Counted from the stretch's first letter, positions 24,701-36,048 are shown. The stretch is 64,000 nt of DNA from Calliopum simillimum (GCA_951812925.1 OX638369.1:47487061-47551060); one strand, 5' to 3'. The notes: generated by a model not told the origin, from the sequence alone. Numbers and translations are program-made.

Positions 24701-24954
24701 CAAGAAGGTGTGGCACTTCCCATACAAGCAACATTTTTAAAATGCTGTAGTGCAAGCGTCATTGAGGAAATGCAAACACATTTCGCATATATACTTGAAA
24801 TAGTCAACGTAAGCTCTGAGGAAAAACTAAACTAGTTTGAATGAAGGCGTGGCAACGCTATTCAAGCAAAATTTTCAAAATATTTCAGTGTAATTTTAAT
24901 TTTAATTTTTTAAATTTTAATTTTTTTAAATTTAATTTTTGGCCAGGCCAAACG
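21781..24954 (+). mobile_element. Helentron/DINE-like repeat D1, split by a giant palindrome
   Basis: The 5' part (21781-21868) has a short hairpin ATACCCTACACCCAGGGTAT and then CCTTCCGTTTGTAACGC, as in fly DINE-1/INE-1 relatives. The palindrome at 21869-23948 interrupts it. About 140 unrelated bases follow before the homology resumes near 24090 with ATATTCCTGATCAACGTCAC and CTGTCTGGCTGGCTGG. It then runs through several GGCGTGGCAC-type internal repeats to a terminal TTGGCCAGGCCAA hairpin near 24939-24952. Uninterrupted relatives are at 59157-59745 and 55984-58960. There are no coding remains. The Helentron assignment rests on resemblance to DINE-1 and is tentative. Confidence 0.6.
21869..23948. 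repeat. giant palindrome, 2,080 bp foldback
   Basis: The left arm 21869-22819 and right arm 22993-23948 are inverted copies. By eye they differ at only a handful of positions in about 950 bases. A 213-base stretch at 22488-22700 encodes the same 70 residues as its mirror at 23112-23324. The ends are CACGGTGGTTTTTAAAAA and its complement, with TATT on both sides. The central 173 bases also form a palindrome but are clearly diverged. The arms contain TATATA/GTATAC-rich tracts. A single-armed relative is part of 30722-32025. No protein similarity was seen. Confidence 0.9.
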
Positions 24955-25496
24955 TTAAAAGCACATTGTTTTTGATTTCAAAACACTTGTTTTTGATATG
25001 AAAATGTTGTTGGGTTTTTGATTTTAAAACTCTTATTTTTGATTCAAATACAAATCTCTGTATTTTCATTTAATTTTGGAACTTTATTTTTTATGTGTAG
25101 CTGCTCAAGTTCGGAATTTATAGCCACTTATTAATTTTGAGTCCCATTTCTTTTTTCCTATAAAAAGGTAAACATGTTTTTTTTATCAAAAAACCTTCTG
25201 TCCAAAACTTTTGTTTGCTAAAACTTGGAATTGTAAAGCTTGAATGACCCCTGAACATCGACTTTTGGTCTTCCACGTTCTCACCTTGACAGCAAATGGC
25301 GTTGGTACTCCTATTTGTGTATCTTGATATTGTTTGCAGTTTTTTATATAATCCGACTAGAGATGGAAATGTGCCCAACTTTTGACTCCCTTTTCCGACA
25401 CGAACACGAAACAAGTATTTGTGAAAAAGCCCGAAACAGCAAGAATATTTTTTTTTTTTTTTTTCAAAATCCGGCACGGCCTGATTCTATCATATA
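24955..25496. other. non-coding stretch
   Basis: Short TTTTTGATTTCAAAA-type direct repeats lie near 24970-25060. The open frame at 25118-25477 on the - strand (119 residues) has no recognisable family and a lysine-rich low-complexity start, so it is probably chance. Confidence 0.4.
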
Positions 25497-26382
25497 GGGT
25501 AAGGGAGGGAAATATGGACCACCCATCTTTCTTTTTTAAATAAAACCCAAAATACATAAAACAAAACAATTAATTTTATGTCATTCAGTAAAGGAAACAA
25601 TTCACTTTTATTCTGATTAACTTGAAGATAAATATCTCATCAGGATAAAGAAAAAAAATGAAAAAACTGAAAATACTCAAAATGAAGAGAAAAAAAAAGT
25701 GTAGTGTAATATGGACCATAAAGTCTATTTGGTACAGAAGTTGCATAAAAAATGTCACTTCCACATTCGGCACATTTTTCATGACTCCAAGAACGTCAGA
25801 TTACACATTCAACCCAAAATTCGCCACGTCGATCTTCTGACTAAAGGGTATTACATTATATGCATTTTTTATAATTTTTTTCCTTTGTAGTTAACGAATT
25901 ACATATAATGACCATCAGACTCGTCATGAAAACTGAAACTAGATTCCCCATCTGAAAAAGATGATAAATGCATTTGTTTTTGAGGCATTTTTCTTTGGTG
26001 GTCCATATTACCCAAAGCACGTGTTGGGAAATAAATGGTTTTTTTATCAAAAACTCTTTTGGTTAATGAACTTATTTGTGTTAATAAATTATAAATGGTA
26101 TTCACTGACTTTATATAATTAACCATTTATTTAAAAACGCGATGTCTTTAAAGTAAAATAATGAAATATACTCACTAGAAAAAAAATGATCACTGATCTT
26201 TTTTTTAGAAAAATCAACTTTACAGAAACATACGACTTCACCGAACGCTAAAATCGCCCAATTATAAGCTTTAGGTATTAGCGCTAAGTTTGAACATGAA
26301 TAACGGTAAATCCTATGTATGCAGTGGGAAATAACCGTGTGGTCCATATTACCCGCGTAGTCCATATTTCCCTCCCTTACCC
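25497..26382. mobile_element. TA-type TIR element, tag TGGTCCATATTACCC
   Basis: The ends GGGTAAGGGAGGGAAATATG (from 25497) and its complement (to 26382) are flanked by TA at 25495-25496 and 26383-26384. The tag GGTCCATATT(A/T)CCC is repeated at about 25510, 25711 (inverted), 26000, 26341 and 26358. A - strand frame at 25899-26126 ends in the acidic, serine-rich SSFSFHDESDGHYM, reminiscent of pogo-type transposase tails. That is only a hint, and no catalytic motif is visible. Confidence 0.8.
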
Positions 26383-26455
26383 TAGTAATAAACTATACAT
26401 ACACATTTTTTTCATGGTTTTATTTTATTAAAAGTGCGTAAATTCCCGGTTGCGA

Positions 26456-26478
26456 TTGTCATCGATGAATCATCATGA
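26456..26478 (+). promoter_or_regulatory. candidate regulatory word, copy 1 of 2
   Basis: The word TTGTCATCGATGAATCATC followed by ATGA is repeated at 26889-26911 with a single difference (GTGA). Neither copy lies in a transposon I recognise. Spaced repeats of one long word fit an enhancer, but the factor is unknown. Confidence 0.25.
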
Positions 26479-26888
26479 TAATAACACAAACATAAATCTA
26501 AATAAAAACCAAAGAACAAATACAAAACCAAAAAAAAAAAAAAAGAATTTAATCTTCATTTATGCTAACGTGTTTGTGACAAAATCATTAATGATAAGAA
26601 CATTTTCCCCAAGCAGTCACTCGATTTAATCATGAGTGAACATACTGGTACTACGAGTCTGTATCACACTGACGAATCAATGACATTATTAGCATAAGTC
26701 ATTAGTGATTTTTGGGACATTTGTTCGTGTTAGCTTTAAGTACTCCATTGTCCCTATATTATTGTATACTGATTGTGCATCAAAAGTCTTATAGCACTAA
26801 TGTGTAAACTCAATGAATTGCAATTGAAATTAAAATGAAACCGTACAAATGTCTCCGTTTGCCACTTATGCTTTAACATTATCACTAT

Positions 26889-26911
26889 TTGTCATCGATG
26901 AATCATCGTGA
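26889..26911 (+). promoter_or_regulatory. candidate regulatory word, copy 2 of 2
   Basis: One-mismatch copy of 26456-26478, 433 bases downstream in the same orientation. GACATTAGCC follows and resembles neighbouring GACATTA words. Confidence 0.25.
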
Positions 26912-28173
26912 CATTAGCCACCGTGTTAATGATTAAGGTAAATCAGTGCTTTTCACTAGAGGAAAATCAAACAATGCTTCAAAAACTTTCTAAACTCGTA
27001 AGAGATGTTAAAATCAAACTGAATTTGCAATCTCACTAGGTTTTCGAGGAATTTACGTAGTTTTTTTTGAATTAGTCAAAAAAAGTTATCGAGATCAAAT
27101 TCAGATTTTTATGTTGCACAGTATTATTGCTTAAACTATCGCCTTGTTTCCAATTTAACGAAATTAAAGGCTAAGCAAAATAAATTGAACCAAACTTGCT
27201 TTTGTTTTTAGTATAACTCTAGAAATGCAAAAAATTTACATAAAATACATACGATTTATTCGCATTGGGATACCACTTACATTCGTAACCTATAAAAAAG
27301 AAGAAAAAAAAAAAAAAAAAAAAAAAATACGTAAAATATTTCTTGTTTTTATTACAAATAAACTTTAAAAACGTTTGCCTTAATTTTATTTTGCTTTCAT
27401 TTTGTCAAGGTGTCCAATATTGTGTAATATCATCATGACATTAAGTAATAAAATTCATGTGACTTTCTTTTATTTATTTAAAGATCGTTAAATAGAATTT
27501 CTAATAAAAATAGCCTTACAACCTATAAAAAAAAACAAATCAAATGAACCCCTAAATGAAACAAATCTAAATAAATGCGAACAACCAACCTCTACCTCTA
27601 CGAGTGAAGAGCAATGTGTCAATGTGTACAAATGAACGAGACTCGTGTATTTGATAAAAAAAAAACACAAATTAAATTCCAGCACCAGAAGCGACGCATC
27701 GAGTAGAACACAATTTTAAAATTGGGTCAAACATTGATTGCATTCAGTGGGTCGGTATGTCGTGGAGTTGGTAACCAATGTGTTGTATACACTTAACGCA
27801 TCGGTATATGTTAATATGTATTACCTTTGTATACATTTCGTGGAGAATTTAAAAGTATGAAAAATCATTTTGATTTTAAACATTGCAAACTTTTTAATAA
27901 AGAAAAGGAACAAATCGCCAAATTACGTTAGATTCTTTCCATTAAAATTTTTTCGAAATTTGCAGTTGGTTTCTCAGATTTTTATAAAAACTTACAGAGC
28001 TGTCCTAAGTGGTCAGTAGATAGTATCACAAACAAAAAGTTCGAATGACCGCCCCCAGTTTGAAAGCTAGCATTGGAAGAATTTTAAGGAAAAATAACAT
28101 TTTTTTTTTCGGCCTCTAAATTCGATGCGGTTTTGTTTTTTTCTTATATCTCCGCCTTTTGACGTCCGATCAT

Positions 28174-28325
28174 TCCCAACTTTTTTCAGATAAATCTATG
28201 GCCAAATTTAAAGACATCATGAACATAATCATTTTATTTTAGCGTTACTTGAGTTATTCTAAAGAATTTTGGTATCAAATTTTCATTATATTTATTATTA
28301 TTACTTGAGGGACTTATGGTTGAAA
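28174..28325 (+). repeat. dispersed repeat, inverted partner at 30722-30856
   Basis: The segment with CAACTTTTTTCAGATAAATC to CTTGAGGGACTTATG matches the reverse complement of 30722-30856 closely. It is probably part of the same family as 30722-32025. Confidence 0.65.
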
Positions 28326-28754
28326 AGAAAATTCTTTATTGTCAAAAAATTATTTTGCGCACAAAATAACAAATTTGTTTTTTATTTTTATTATTTTAGT
28401 TGGAAATAGAAATTACTCATGGGAGTTTAACTGTGTCTGATTTGTAAAGAATACTTCCATTAAAATTTAAAATCAAATTAATATTTATTTGAAACTGAAT
28501 TTTATTGTCCAAATACTAAGCTTGACATTAAAACACTTTATTTGTTGGTAGGGTTCATTGTATAACAAATTATAAAAATAAATTAATGTTTTTCTTCTTA
28601 GTAATAACAATACGTATCAGACTGCTTCGAAAAAAAAAAAAAAACGATTTTTGGAAATTCCTGAAATTTTGAATGATGGCGTCAAAAGAGCTGAGAATTT
28701 ATTTCATCTTTTTTGAAGGTCCCTACTGTAAAATTCTGAAGCTCCATTTTGAAA

Positions 28755-29135
28755 AAATCTTATCGTCCGACTCATAACGAAATCACAAAGGGAACATTCT
28801 TTAAGAATATTTTGACCCATCAGCACTTTTTTTATTGGTCTGTTTTAATGGGATAAATTGTTCTACAAAAATAGATTTATACGCAGAAAATACAATAAAT
28901 AAAGAACAACATATGTATGAAATTAAAAAACCAAGGTATTTACTTGGTTCTCGTTTGTGGTGACCAGTATTAAAATTTTCTCTAAAATAGTTATGTAGAA
29001 CAGTTTAACCCAATTAAAACCAGTTTCTTTTGGAAAATGGGGTTAAAGAGCCCATAAAAAGAGGAACTAATGGGTTAAAGTGTTCTACAAAAATGTTCCT
29101 TGTGTAATTTCATTATGGGCTTGAGACGACAAAAT
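28755..29135. repeat. foldback element with nested palindromes, copy 2
   Basis: The arms at 28765-28805 (GACTCATAACGAAATCACAA) and 29085-29125 are inverted. The inner TTCTACAAAAAT, TTTAACCCAATT and AATGGGTTAAAGTGTTCTAC words resemble the core of 17950-18740. Confidence 0.55.
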
Positions 29136-29207
29136 TTGTACAAATTTCGAAAAATTTTAAAAAATTCTCTGTTCACTTTTGTATCACTATATTTCAGACT
29201 TTAGTGC

Positions 29208-29916
29208 ACGGAGAAAAAAAATAGTACTCGCTACTTTATTTCTCATAAATTTTACCAGAATTTCAAGTCAGAATAGTGACGACTTTACACCGAAATAAAT
29301 TTCACCTTACTTTTTTAGTCAATTCAGAATGTATGTTTGCTAGTAATTTTTTGGAAAAAATTGACGTAATATTTACCTTACTGTAAAGATCAAAAAAAAA
29401 AAAAAAAAAATAGCTGACCGACGCCGGGGTACGAACCCTGGCCCTTCCGTATGATAGTCAGATACAGATCCTCTGCGCTACGCATGTGATGTAGAAGCAA
29501 AAAAATTTGTATATAAAGAAAATGTCTGTCCCAAAATAGAAATTTTTACTAAAATTATAAAAGTCAAAATGACTCTATATTTTCGTGGTACTTACCTTAC
29601 TCGCGTAAGGTGACAATTATGATACTCATTTTTGTGCGTGAAAAAAATTGAAGTTATTTTGACTAGAATCATAAATTCAAAATGACCACACATTTTTTTT
29701 CTGAAAGTGCAAATTACCTTACATATAGTCAAATGTAGGAAATTTGTAGTAAAGATTCATTTATTATTTAACTACACTTTATTTGTAAATATGACGTTAG
29801 GGATCCATCAAATAGTTCTTACGTAAGGTAAATTATACTTGAAATTTAGTGTTGATTACTTTAATTTTTCGACTAGCCAAGTGGGGTAAAAATTATAATG
29901 CGTATTTTTCTCCGTG
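29208..29916. mobile_element. CACGG-type TIR element with tRNA-like core, copy 2 (709 bp)
   Basis: The ends are CACGGAGAAAAA (29208) and TTTTTCTCCGTG (29916), with TG on both sides. It aligns along its full length with the reverse complement of 56788-58210 once that copy's LINE insertion is removed. Runs of CTTACTCGCGTAAGG and similar AAGGTAA words occur inside. A tRNA-like module of about 73 bases sits near the left third on the - strand. It has no coding capacity. Confidence 0.85.
29413..29485 (-). other. tRNA-like sequence (pol III A and B boxes)
   Basis: On the - strand, TAGCGCAGAGGATCTG matches a tRNA A box and D-arm region. CAGGGTTCGTACCCCGG forms a T-arm with a B box. The two boxes have nearly normal tRNA spacing and the segment is tRNA-sized. 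Five of seven acceptor positions can pair. The anticodon arm is imperfect, so I do not call a functional tRNA. The copy at 57218-57294 is nearly identical. Confidence 0.65.
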
Positions 29917-30721
29917 TGCTAATATTGCGATCTGTTTTATTTTTTATTGTATCTGTCTAATATATATATTACATATATAACTATGTATAATCACAACATC
30001 AAAGCAAACAATTTTTTTTTCCGGTTTCTCGCAACGTGACGTGATACTTTAAACAAAACAATAACACAAAAGTTAGTGCCTATGTTAATTAGTTTGTAAA
30101 TTGCATTTCTTGTTTTGCGGTGGGAATTCCGATTTTCAGCCAACTTAGCAAATAAATTAGCGATAGAGCTTTGGCTAAAGTCATACAAAAGTCAACTGAT
30201 TAGGGGTTCGTTCTATAGTGATTTTATAGCGCAATAAAATATCGCGTCATTAAAATAAATAAAATATCGCGTTATAAAGTTGGCAGACACTCAGCCAGGC
30301 GATAATTCATACGCGACGAAACAAAGAAGCACCTACTGCTAATTATATCAGTTCCCTAAGAGCGCTGAACTTGTTATGCCGCTAGCACAATCTTATCTCA
30401 GACGCTTGGTTGTTGGTAAGCAATGTGTTGGTGTGTTTTGACGGTAGCGCGATATGAAAATCAATAGCACTTTAATTTGTTCATATGTTTTAATTCCCCA
30501 AATGGCTCTGTTTAGACATTTTCTATTTGAAATGGTATTTAGTAGATTATAAAATTGATTAGACATAACAAAAATCAGCTGTTCGATTTAGTGTTTTCGT
30601 TTTGTTTTGTCTTATGAATTCAAAATAAAAGTCCAATGAGATCATGCTCAATATGTATTGTATTGTGAAAAAACACAGTATGTACTTATATGAAAATTAA
30701 TCTTTTAAAACTTGTAAACAT
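29917..30721. other. non-coding stretch
   Basis: At 30190-30470 there is a block rich in AAAATATCGCGTTATAA-like words and GC-richer sequence that could be another transposon remnant. No inverted ends were established. Confidence 0.4.
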
Positions 30722-32025
30722 AAGTCCCTCAAGAAATAATAATAAATATAATGAAAATTTGATACTAAAATTCTTTAAAATAACTCAAGTAACTCTAAAA
30801 TAAAATGATAAAGTTCATGAGTCTTTAAGATTTATCTGAAAAAAGTTGGGAATGTTATTTCAAACAGTTTTTATTTTTATCCAACATTTATCCAAAACTA
30901 AAAATTTATTGTATTTGCACAGTGGGCTCCTACGTGTTTTGAGTTTGACTTCGTTGACGACAAAATCGGGGTATGGGGATGTGTTCGCACACATTTCAGG
31001 ATTATAAAACTGCTTTAAGTAAAATCGGAGCTGATCGGTTTCGTTAGTTACAACCAATTACATGTTTTTTTCTATTATACTGTGCAGTAAATAATAAATA
31101 AGTTCCCTATGAAGGAAAACCTAATAAACAACTCCTTACATTTTCCTCTCCTCAACATTTGTTTCTAAAATGTCCGTCCCTTATCTCAACCTCCTAGGGG
31201 GCTCTCATACAAATTAACCTGAAAATGTAAATGTAATGTCTTTTTAAAATGATCATAGCTTTGTAATGGAAAATAATATGAGCTCATTTTGTAACTCATT
31301 GTGAAGACTAAGAATAGTACTAAATAATGCAATTAATACAAAATAGCATAACAACTTCATTCGTCCTATATTTAACCCTAAATATAGCCAAAAACCGATT
31401 TTTAGCCCTTTTTCAACTTCTAAGGTTAAGATATTTTGGAAAAAACGAAAGAAATTGATGTAATTCAAATTGAATTTTAAAGAAAAAGATTGGATCTTTC
31501 ATCTTCTGTATCAGGTTTTATGAATTACAATTATCTGGTCTTATTATATAACATCAAAAATTACGAAAAATCGTCATTAGTTTTTTTATTACGTAAGAAT
31601 ATCTCAAAAACTATATGTGATAGAGCAATTCTGCTGCCGGATTCAGATTTAGATTTTGTCTTAATTTCTTGTTATTTTTAAAGGTTTTGGATCAATTTGC
31701 AAAAAAAACCCGTTTCTTTACAAAATTGCAAAGAACTACCAACGGTTTGATTTCAGAACCCTGTTTTTTAGATTCCATTAGTCCTCACGAATAATTTTAC
31801 GTGATTTCGTGTTGAATCTATGACATTTTGATTTAAATTTTTTTGTTACTGTACAGTAGAAAATAAAAACCCATGTAATTGGGTGTAACTTTCGAAACCG
31901 ATCAGCTCCGATTTTACTTGAAGCAGTTTTATAATCCTGAAATGAGTACAAAGACATCCCCATACCCAGATTTTGTCGTCAATAAAGTCAAACTCAAAAC
32001 ACGTAGGAGCCCACTTTGTTTGAAA
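30722..32025. mobile_element. long-inverted-repeat element related to the giant palindrome
   Basis: The segments 30923-31085 and 31845-32023 are inverted copies that start AGTGGGCTCCTACGTGTTTT. About 750 bases lie between them. That interior (31200-31700) aligns at moderate identity with the right arm of the palindrome at 21869-23948, for example ATCTCAAAAACTATATGTGA followed by TAGAGCAATTC. The left flank (30722-30856) is shared with 28174-28325. No transposase was found. The exact boundaries are uncertain. Confidence 0.6.
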
Positions 32026-32177
32026 ATGGTTATAACAAAAATTTTTTTTTTTTATTTCAAATAGTTGAAAAAGGTTACTATTATTCTTCAGTAAATGATA
32101 ACTAAAAGTCATTTCAATTCGAAAGAACGATTCATACCAAATATTCAACTTTAGAATCGTAATGAATTAGGTACTTA

Positions 32178-32842
32178 CACAGAGCGAAAAAATAAAGCAT
32201 AACTGGTGTTGTTAAATGAGTTTCTACCACGTTCGTGAGTATTTTAACTACGTTCCGTTGCTGATTTGGGTTGAACAACGCTCCAAGCTCATATTTGTAT
32301 GATGCGTTGCTAAATCACTCACGAACGTGGTTGAAACTTATTCAGCAACGCTGGTTGTCAGGCGTTATTAAATTCAAATCAGCAACAAAACGTAGTTAAA
32401 ACACTCACGAACCGTGGTTAAATCCAAATCAGCTCATTTCAAAACAAATAGACTTTCAGTCAACTTCACAATAATGATGGCCGTGGCTGAGTTGCTAACG
32501 TCCGCATCTATCACACGACAGGCTCCAGGTTCAAATCTCTCTAATATCAAAACAGAAAAAATTTTATTTAAAGCATAAAATTGAAAATAAAAAAAAATAA
32601 TGTCAGTTTTCATTGTCGTTGACAGGAAAAAATTAAAATTAAAAATTAATTGAAAAAAATTTGTTTTTTCTTTAGTATTTTAAGCAACTCGCGTTGTTAA
32701 ATCACTCACAAACGTAGTTGAAACCCATCTAGCAACGCGCGTTGACAAAACTACCACAAACGAGCCATGTTCAAAACTTGGGTCGCCACGTGGTTAATAT
32801 GACCACGTTTCTGTAATTTTTGACAATGTTGTTTTCTCTGTG
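32178..32842. mobile_element. CACAG-type TIR element with tRNA-like core (665 bp)
   Basis: The ends CACAGAGCGAAAA and TTTTCTCTGTG are flanked by TA on both sides (32176-32177 and 32843-32844). The interior has several direct and inverted copies of ACTCACGAACGTGGTT. A tRNA-like module lies at 32476-32548. The terminal form CACRGAG...CTCYGTG is shared with the CACGG elements, but the interior and the tRNA-like module are different, so this is a separate family with the same plan. Confidence 0.75.
32476..32548 (+). other. tRNA-like sequence inside TIR element
   Basis: CCGTGGCTGAGTTGCTAACG resembles a tRNA A box and D-arm. CTCCAGGTTCAAATCTC resembles a B box. The spacing is close to that of a leucine- or serine-like tRNA, but the stems are degraded. 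Confidence 0.55.
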
Positions 32843-33279
32843 TAGAAAAAATAAAAATAAAAATCAATAAAAAAAAAAGTTTTTTCCTAAAATTCACATA
32901 TTTTTACATCTAAATAAATCTATTCATTTTAAGATATCTAAATATAGCCCACTTTAATTGTTGGCCACCATCACCAACAACCACATCACATACTTACATT
33001 TGCCAATAAAAATTTATTTATTTTGGCAAATTTTATGCGGGAAGTTTTTATGCCACCCAATAACAATAACAAATAAATATTTCAATAGGGGAACGAATGA
33101 ATGGATGAAGAACATAAGGGTTTTCTTAGAACGAGAGACAAACAACCAACCACAAAAATAAACTCGTTCGTACAAACAAACAAACAATCTTCGGAATTGG
33201 CAACATGACAAATTAAGAAAAATGTTTTATTGTTTATTTATTTTTTTTTTACAAGGATCCTTTATACATTGTACGAGTA
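32843..33279. other. AT-rich non-coding stretch
   Basis: No gene or repeat was recognised. CAAACAAACAAAC-like simple sequence lies near 33170-33186. Confidence 0.5.
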
Positions 33280-34114
33280 GGGGAGACTGTGGAGGCTTCA
33301 GCACTTTTTTTGGAGCCCAATATCTCAGAACCTGTTCGACATATGAGAACATGTATTAGCTTGTCTCAAACTTTTATTATTAAATAATAAAATGCTGTTC
33401 AACATTTTGTGAAGGTATTGCTGGTAGTTGTTTTTTTGTAATGAATGAACAAAGTCATTTTCGCCGAATGTGCCCCATGCTGGGGTAGCTTCGGCAATTG
33501 GTATTAAGAACCATAAAATGATAAAAAATACTTTTGCTTTTAATTGTATTTAATATAAGAAAACATTTCACGTTGTTGTAATTTAAAAGAACAAGAAGTC
33601 AATAATTATATTATTGAAATAACTGAGATCGACGCTTCCACGCCATGCAAAACATCTGCGATTGCTTCTTGATCAATTGAAAATCTATGGGTCTTATTTT
33701 CATACATAAGTATAATGCCAAAAAGAGGTAGAAAAGTGCACTCGGTAGTATATCTGCCGAAGCTACACCGAAGCATCTCTTACACTTTTTTATTATTTTT
33801 TTTTCTAATGTCATGCATTTTTATTTAGTTTTCATACATTTTTTTAAAACATAACACTATTTTTTTTTAAATAAACCGTTTAGAGTAAAAAACACTTAAA
33901 AACTAGAATCGAAAAATTACATCGGCAAGCATGAAAACGCAAAAACAGGTGTAACTTTTTCAGTTTTCAAGAAACAGATGGCAAACTTTGTCAGGGTATT
34001 TCATATTCGTAATGGGCAACTTCTAATCCATAAATATTTTTGTTCAATGGCTACTTCATGCAAGAAACGTCTTTGCCTAATGTACCTCAACGCCGAAGCT
34101 ATCCCAGTCTCCCC
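33280..34114. mobile_element. TA-type TIR element, tag GGGGTAGCTTCGGCA
   Basis: The ends GGGGAGACTGTGGAGGCTTC (from 33280) and, in complement, GGGGAGACTGGGATAGCTTC (to 34114) are flanked by TA at 33278-33279 and 34115-34116. The tag recurs inside near 33482 and, inverted, near 33758. A truncated relative is at 18988-19528. No transposase motif was found. Confidence 0.8.
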
Positions 34115-34116
34115 TA

Positions 34117-35323
34117 TGTATACTGTTTATAGACAGACGCTTACCCAAAGAGCAAAGAAAAATCAAATCAGAAAAAAAAACAACACTTAATACGAAAAAA
34201 TAAAGGCACTTTTTTTAGCCTAAAGTCAAGGTTTTTTTTTTTTACTTTTTTCAACGAATTTATTGCGAAATTGATACAAATTTTGATATTGCTGCTCTTT
34301 TGTGTCAACATAGAAGACCATTTAAAGAAAATTATTTACACTAAAATACATGGATGGTTGAACTATTCAAACTGAACTTTCAAATAAACGTAAAAATTTC
34401 TTAACATTTCCAAAAACCTGAGTAAATGACTTCTTCCTTGGAATATCTGCTTTTAAGGTTAAAATTTTTAAAGTACATTCAAATAATATATTGTGTGCCG
34501 TATATTGATAACACAGTGATTTACACAAAAAAAAAAAAAAAATGATCCGCAAAAAACGAAAGTAAAATATACGGTTTAAACTTCAAAAGTAGAGAAACAA
34601 ACTGTTAACAATATTAAAACTAAAAGTTAATTTCAATATTAAAACTGAAAGAAAATTTGGAACAGTAAAAAATACTAGTTAGTTCTGCGATTTTTGCCTA
34701 AGATACCCTTCAATTGCTACGGAGTGGCATTGTAAAAAATTTTATTGAAAAAAATGTTTAGTTAAATCAATAAAAGAAAGGCTCAGTGGTAATAACGTCG
34801 CCTACAAACACAAAGGCCTTAAGTTTGATACTAGGCCGTGAAAGGAATTTTTTTTCTTACATTTAATAAATTTTACTGTTCGTAAACCGTAAAATTTTCG
34901 TTTTTCCTTTACGGGCGCACGGTTAGTGAAAAAAACTGTAAAAATTGCTGAGATTTTCAGTGAATTTATAGGGTTTAGTTTTTTCGGTGTATTGTCGATG
35001 TGGATTTATAAGTTTTTTTGGTATGTTTAAAGATTTTTGAGAATAATATTCTTAAAAACTTTTACTTTGAGTTTTGGGATGTATTTCACAAGCGTTGTGC
35101 CGGTGTTAGTCTAAAAAAGTAATGTCATAATGTAAATATGCTATAATATGTGCAAGTGGCGTAAAATTTTATTGTGCTTTGACATTTATGTTGTAGATAG
35201 ATAGAGAATAAGTAAGCCACCAAGTTGGAGCCAGATGTTATGTTATCGAGCACAAATGTGCAAATACTCAGGAGGTGGTCATTTGATCGATATTACATAT
35301 TTGTGTCATACATTTTTACCCCC
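34117..35323. other. non-coding stretch with a tRNA-like segment
   Basis: AT-rich. A tRNA-like segment at 34776-34844 is bracketed by A-rich tracts. Possible ends like TACAC near 34512 and CGGTGTA near 34993 are too weak to call an element. Confidence 0.4.
34776..34844 (+). other. tRNA-like sequence
   Basis: GGCTCAGTGGTAATAACG resembles a D-arm, and AAGTTTGATACTAGGCC a degenerate B box, about 30 bases apart. It fits the pattern of the other tRNA-like modules but is more diverged. Confidence 0.4.
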
Positions 35324-36048
35324 CTCTCATGTAAAATTTTCAAAAAATCGATTTTTTTTTTTTTTTCATAGGTTGATAGAATAACGTCTTGGGAGTATAT
35401 TCCCAAAGTTTCATGACTCAACTCTAAATATTATAGAAAATATGATTGATTGAACTAGCGCGCTCGGGCGCGCTTTGTGTGTGAACTCAAACTTTAAATC
35501 GTTTTTTCTCAAAACTATGGTTTTAAAATAGGGGTACACGATTGCGAAAAAACTACGTAACCGATTTTTGATTTCTAAAAAGTGTTTTGCAGATTATAAA
35601 TTGAACGAGTGCATGAATGTCTGAAATTGTGGAAAAAAAGTTATTTTATACACTTTTTAGCCCCATTTAGCGACAAAAAATGACGAAAAAATAGCACTTT
35701 TTTTCAAGACATGATTTTAATATTGCAGAATCGAATTTTTTGGAGTTGCACTCAGGGGAACCCTGCTGAATAATAAAAAAATTTTATTTTATGTTTCAGA
35801 TAAAAACTTTGGGCTCCACAATGTACCGCGATAAATCCGTCAGCCGCGTTACGCCACACGCGACATTTAATAAGTCCGCCATTTTGTCATTTTAGTTTTT
35901 GAAAAAATGCTTTTTTTATTCCATTATTTATAGTTCAAACATGTTCTTAAATATATGCAAAAAATTATTTGTGTGTGTTTTTATTTTCCGAGTGAAAACA
36001 CATCCCGAAAAACAACTACTTTTTGACGTGTTACATGAGAAGCCCCCC
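35324..36048. mobile_element. TTAA-flanked element with GC-rich hairpin, copy 2
   Basis: It is homologous to 17151-17838 from CTCATGTAAAATTTTC to AGAAGCCCCCC, with TTAA at 36049-36052. The left terminal bases are lost (ACCCCCCTCTCATG replaces the expected end). It has about 49 bases near 35815-35863 that are absent from copy 1. Confidence 0.75.

Larger units (their letters stand above)
26385..28173. other. non-coding stretch, possible regulatory cluster
   Basis: No gene or transposon was recognised. Words like ATCATSATGACATTA recur near 26467, 26673, 26901 and 27428. One 23-base word is duplicated (listed separately). A poly-A tract lies near 27303-27326. Confidence 0.4.

Noticed and set aside
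25118..25477. 119-residue frame as a gene
   Set aside because: Low-complexity lysine-rich start, no family resemblance, AT-rich background. Frames of this length are expected by chance in 64 kb.
29413..29485. Functional tRNA gene
   Set aside because: A and B boxes are good, but the acceptor and anticodon stems are imperfect and the sequence lies inside a repeated mobile element. Listed as tRNA-like only.
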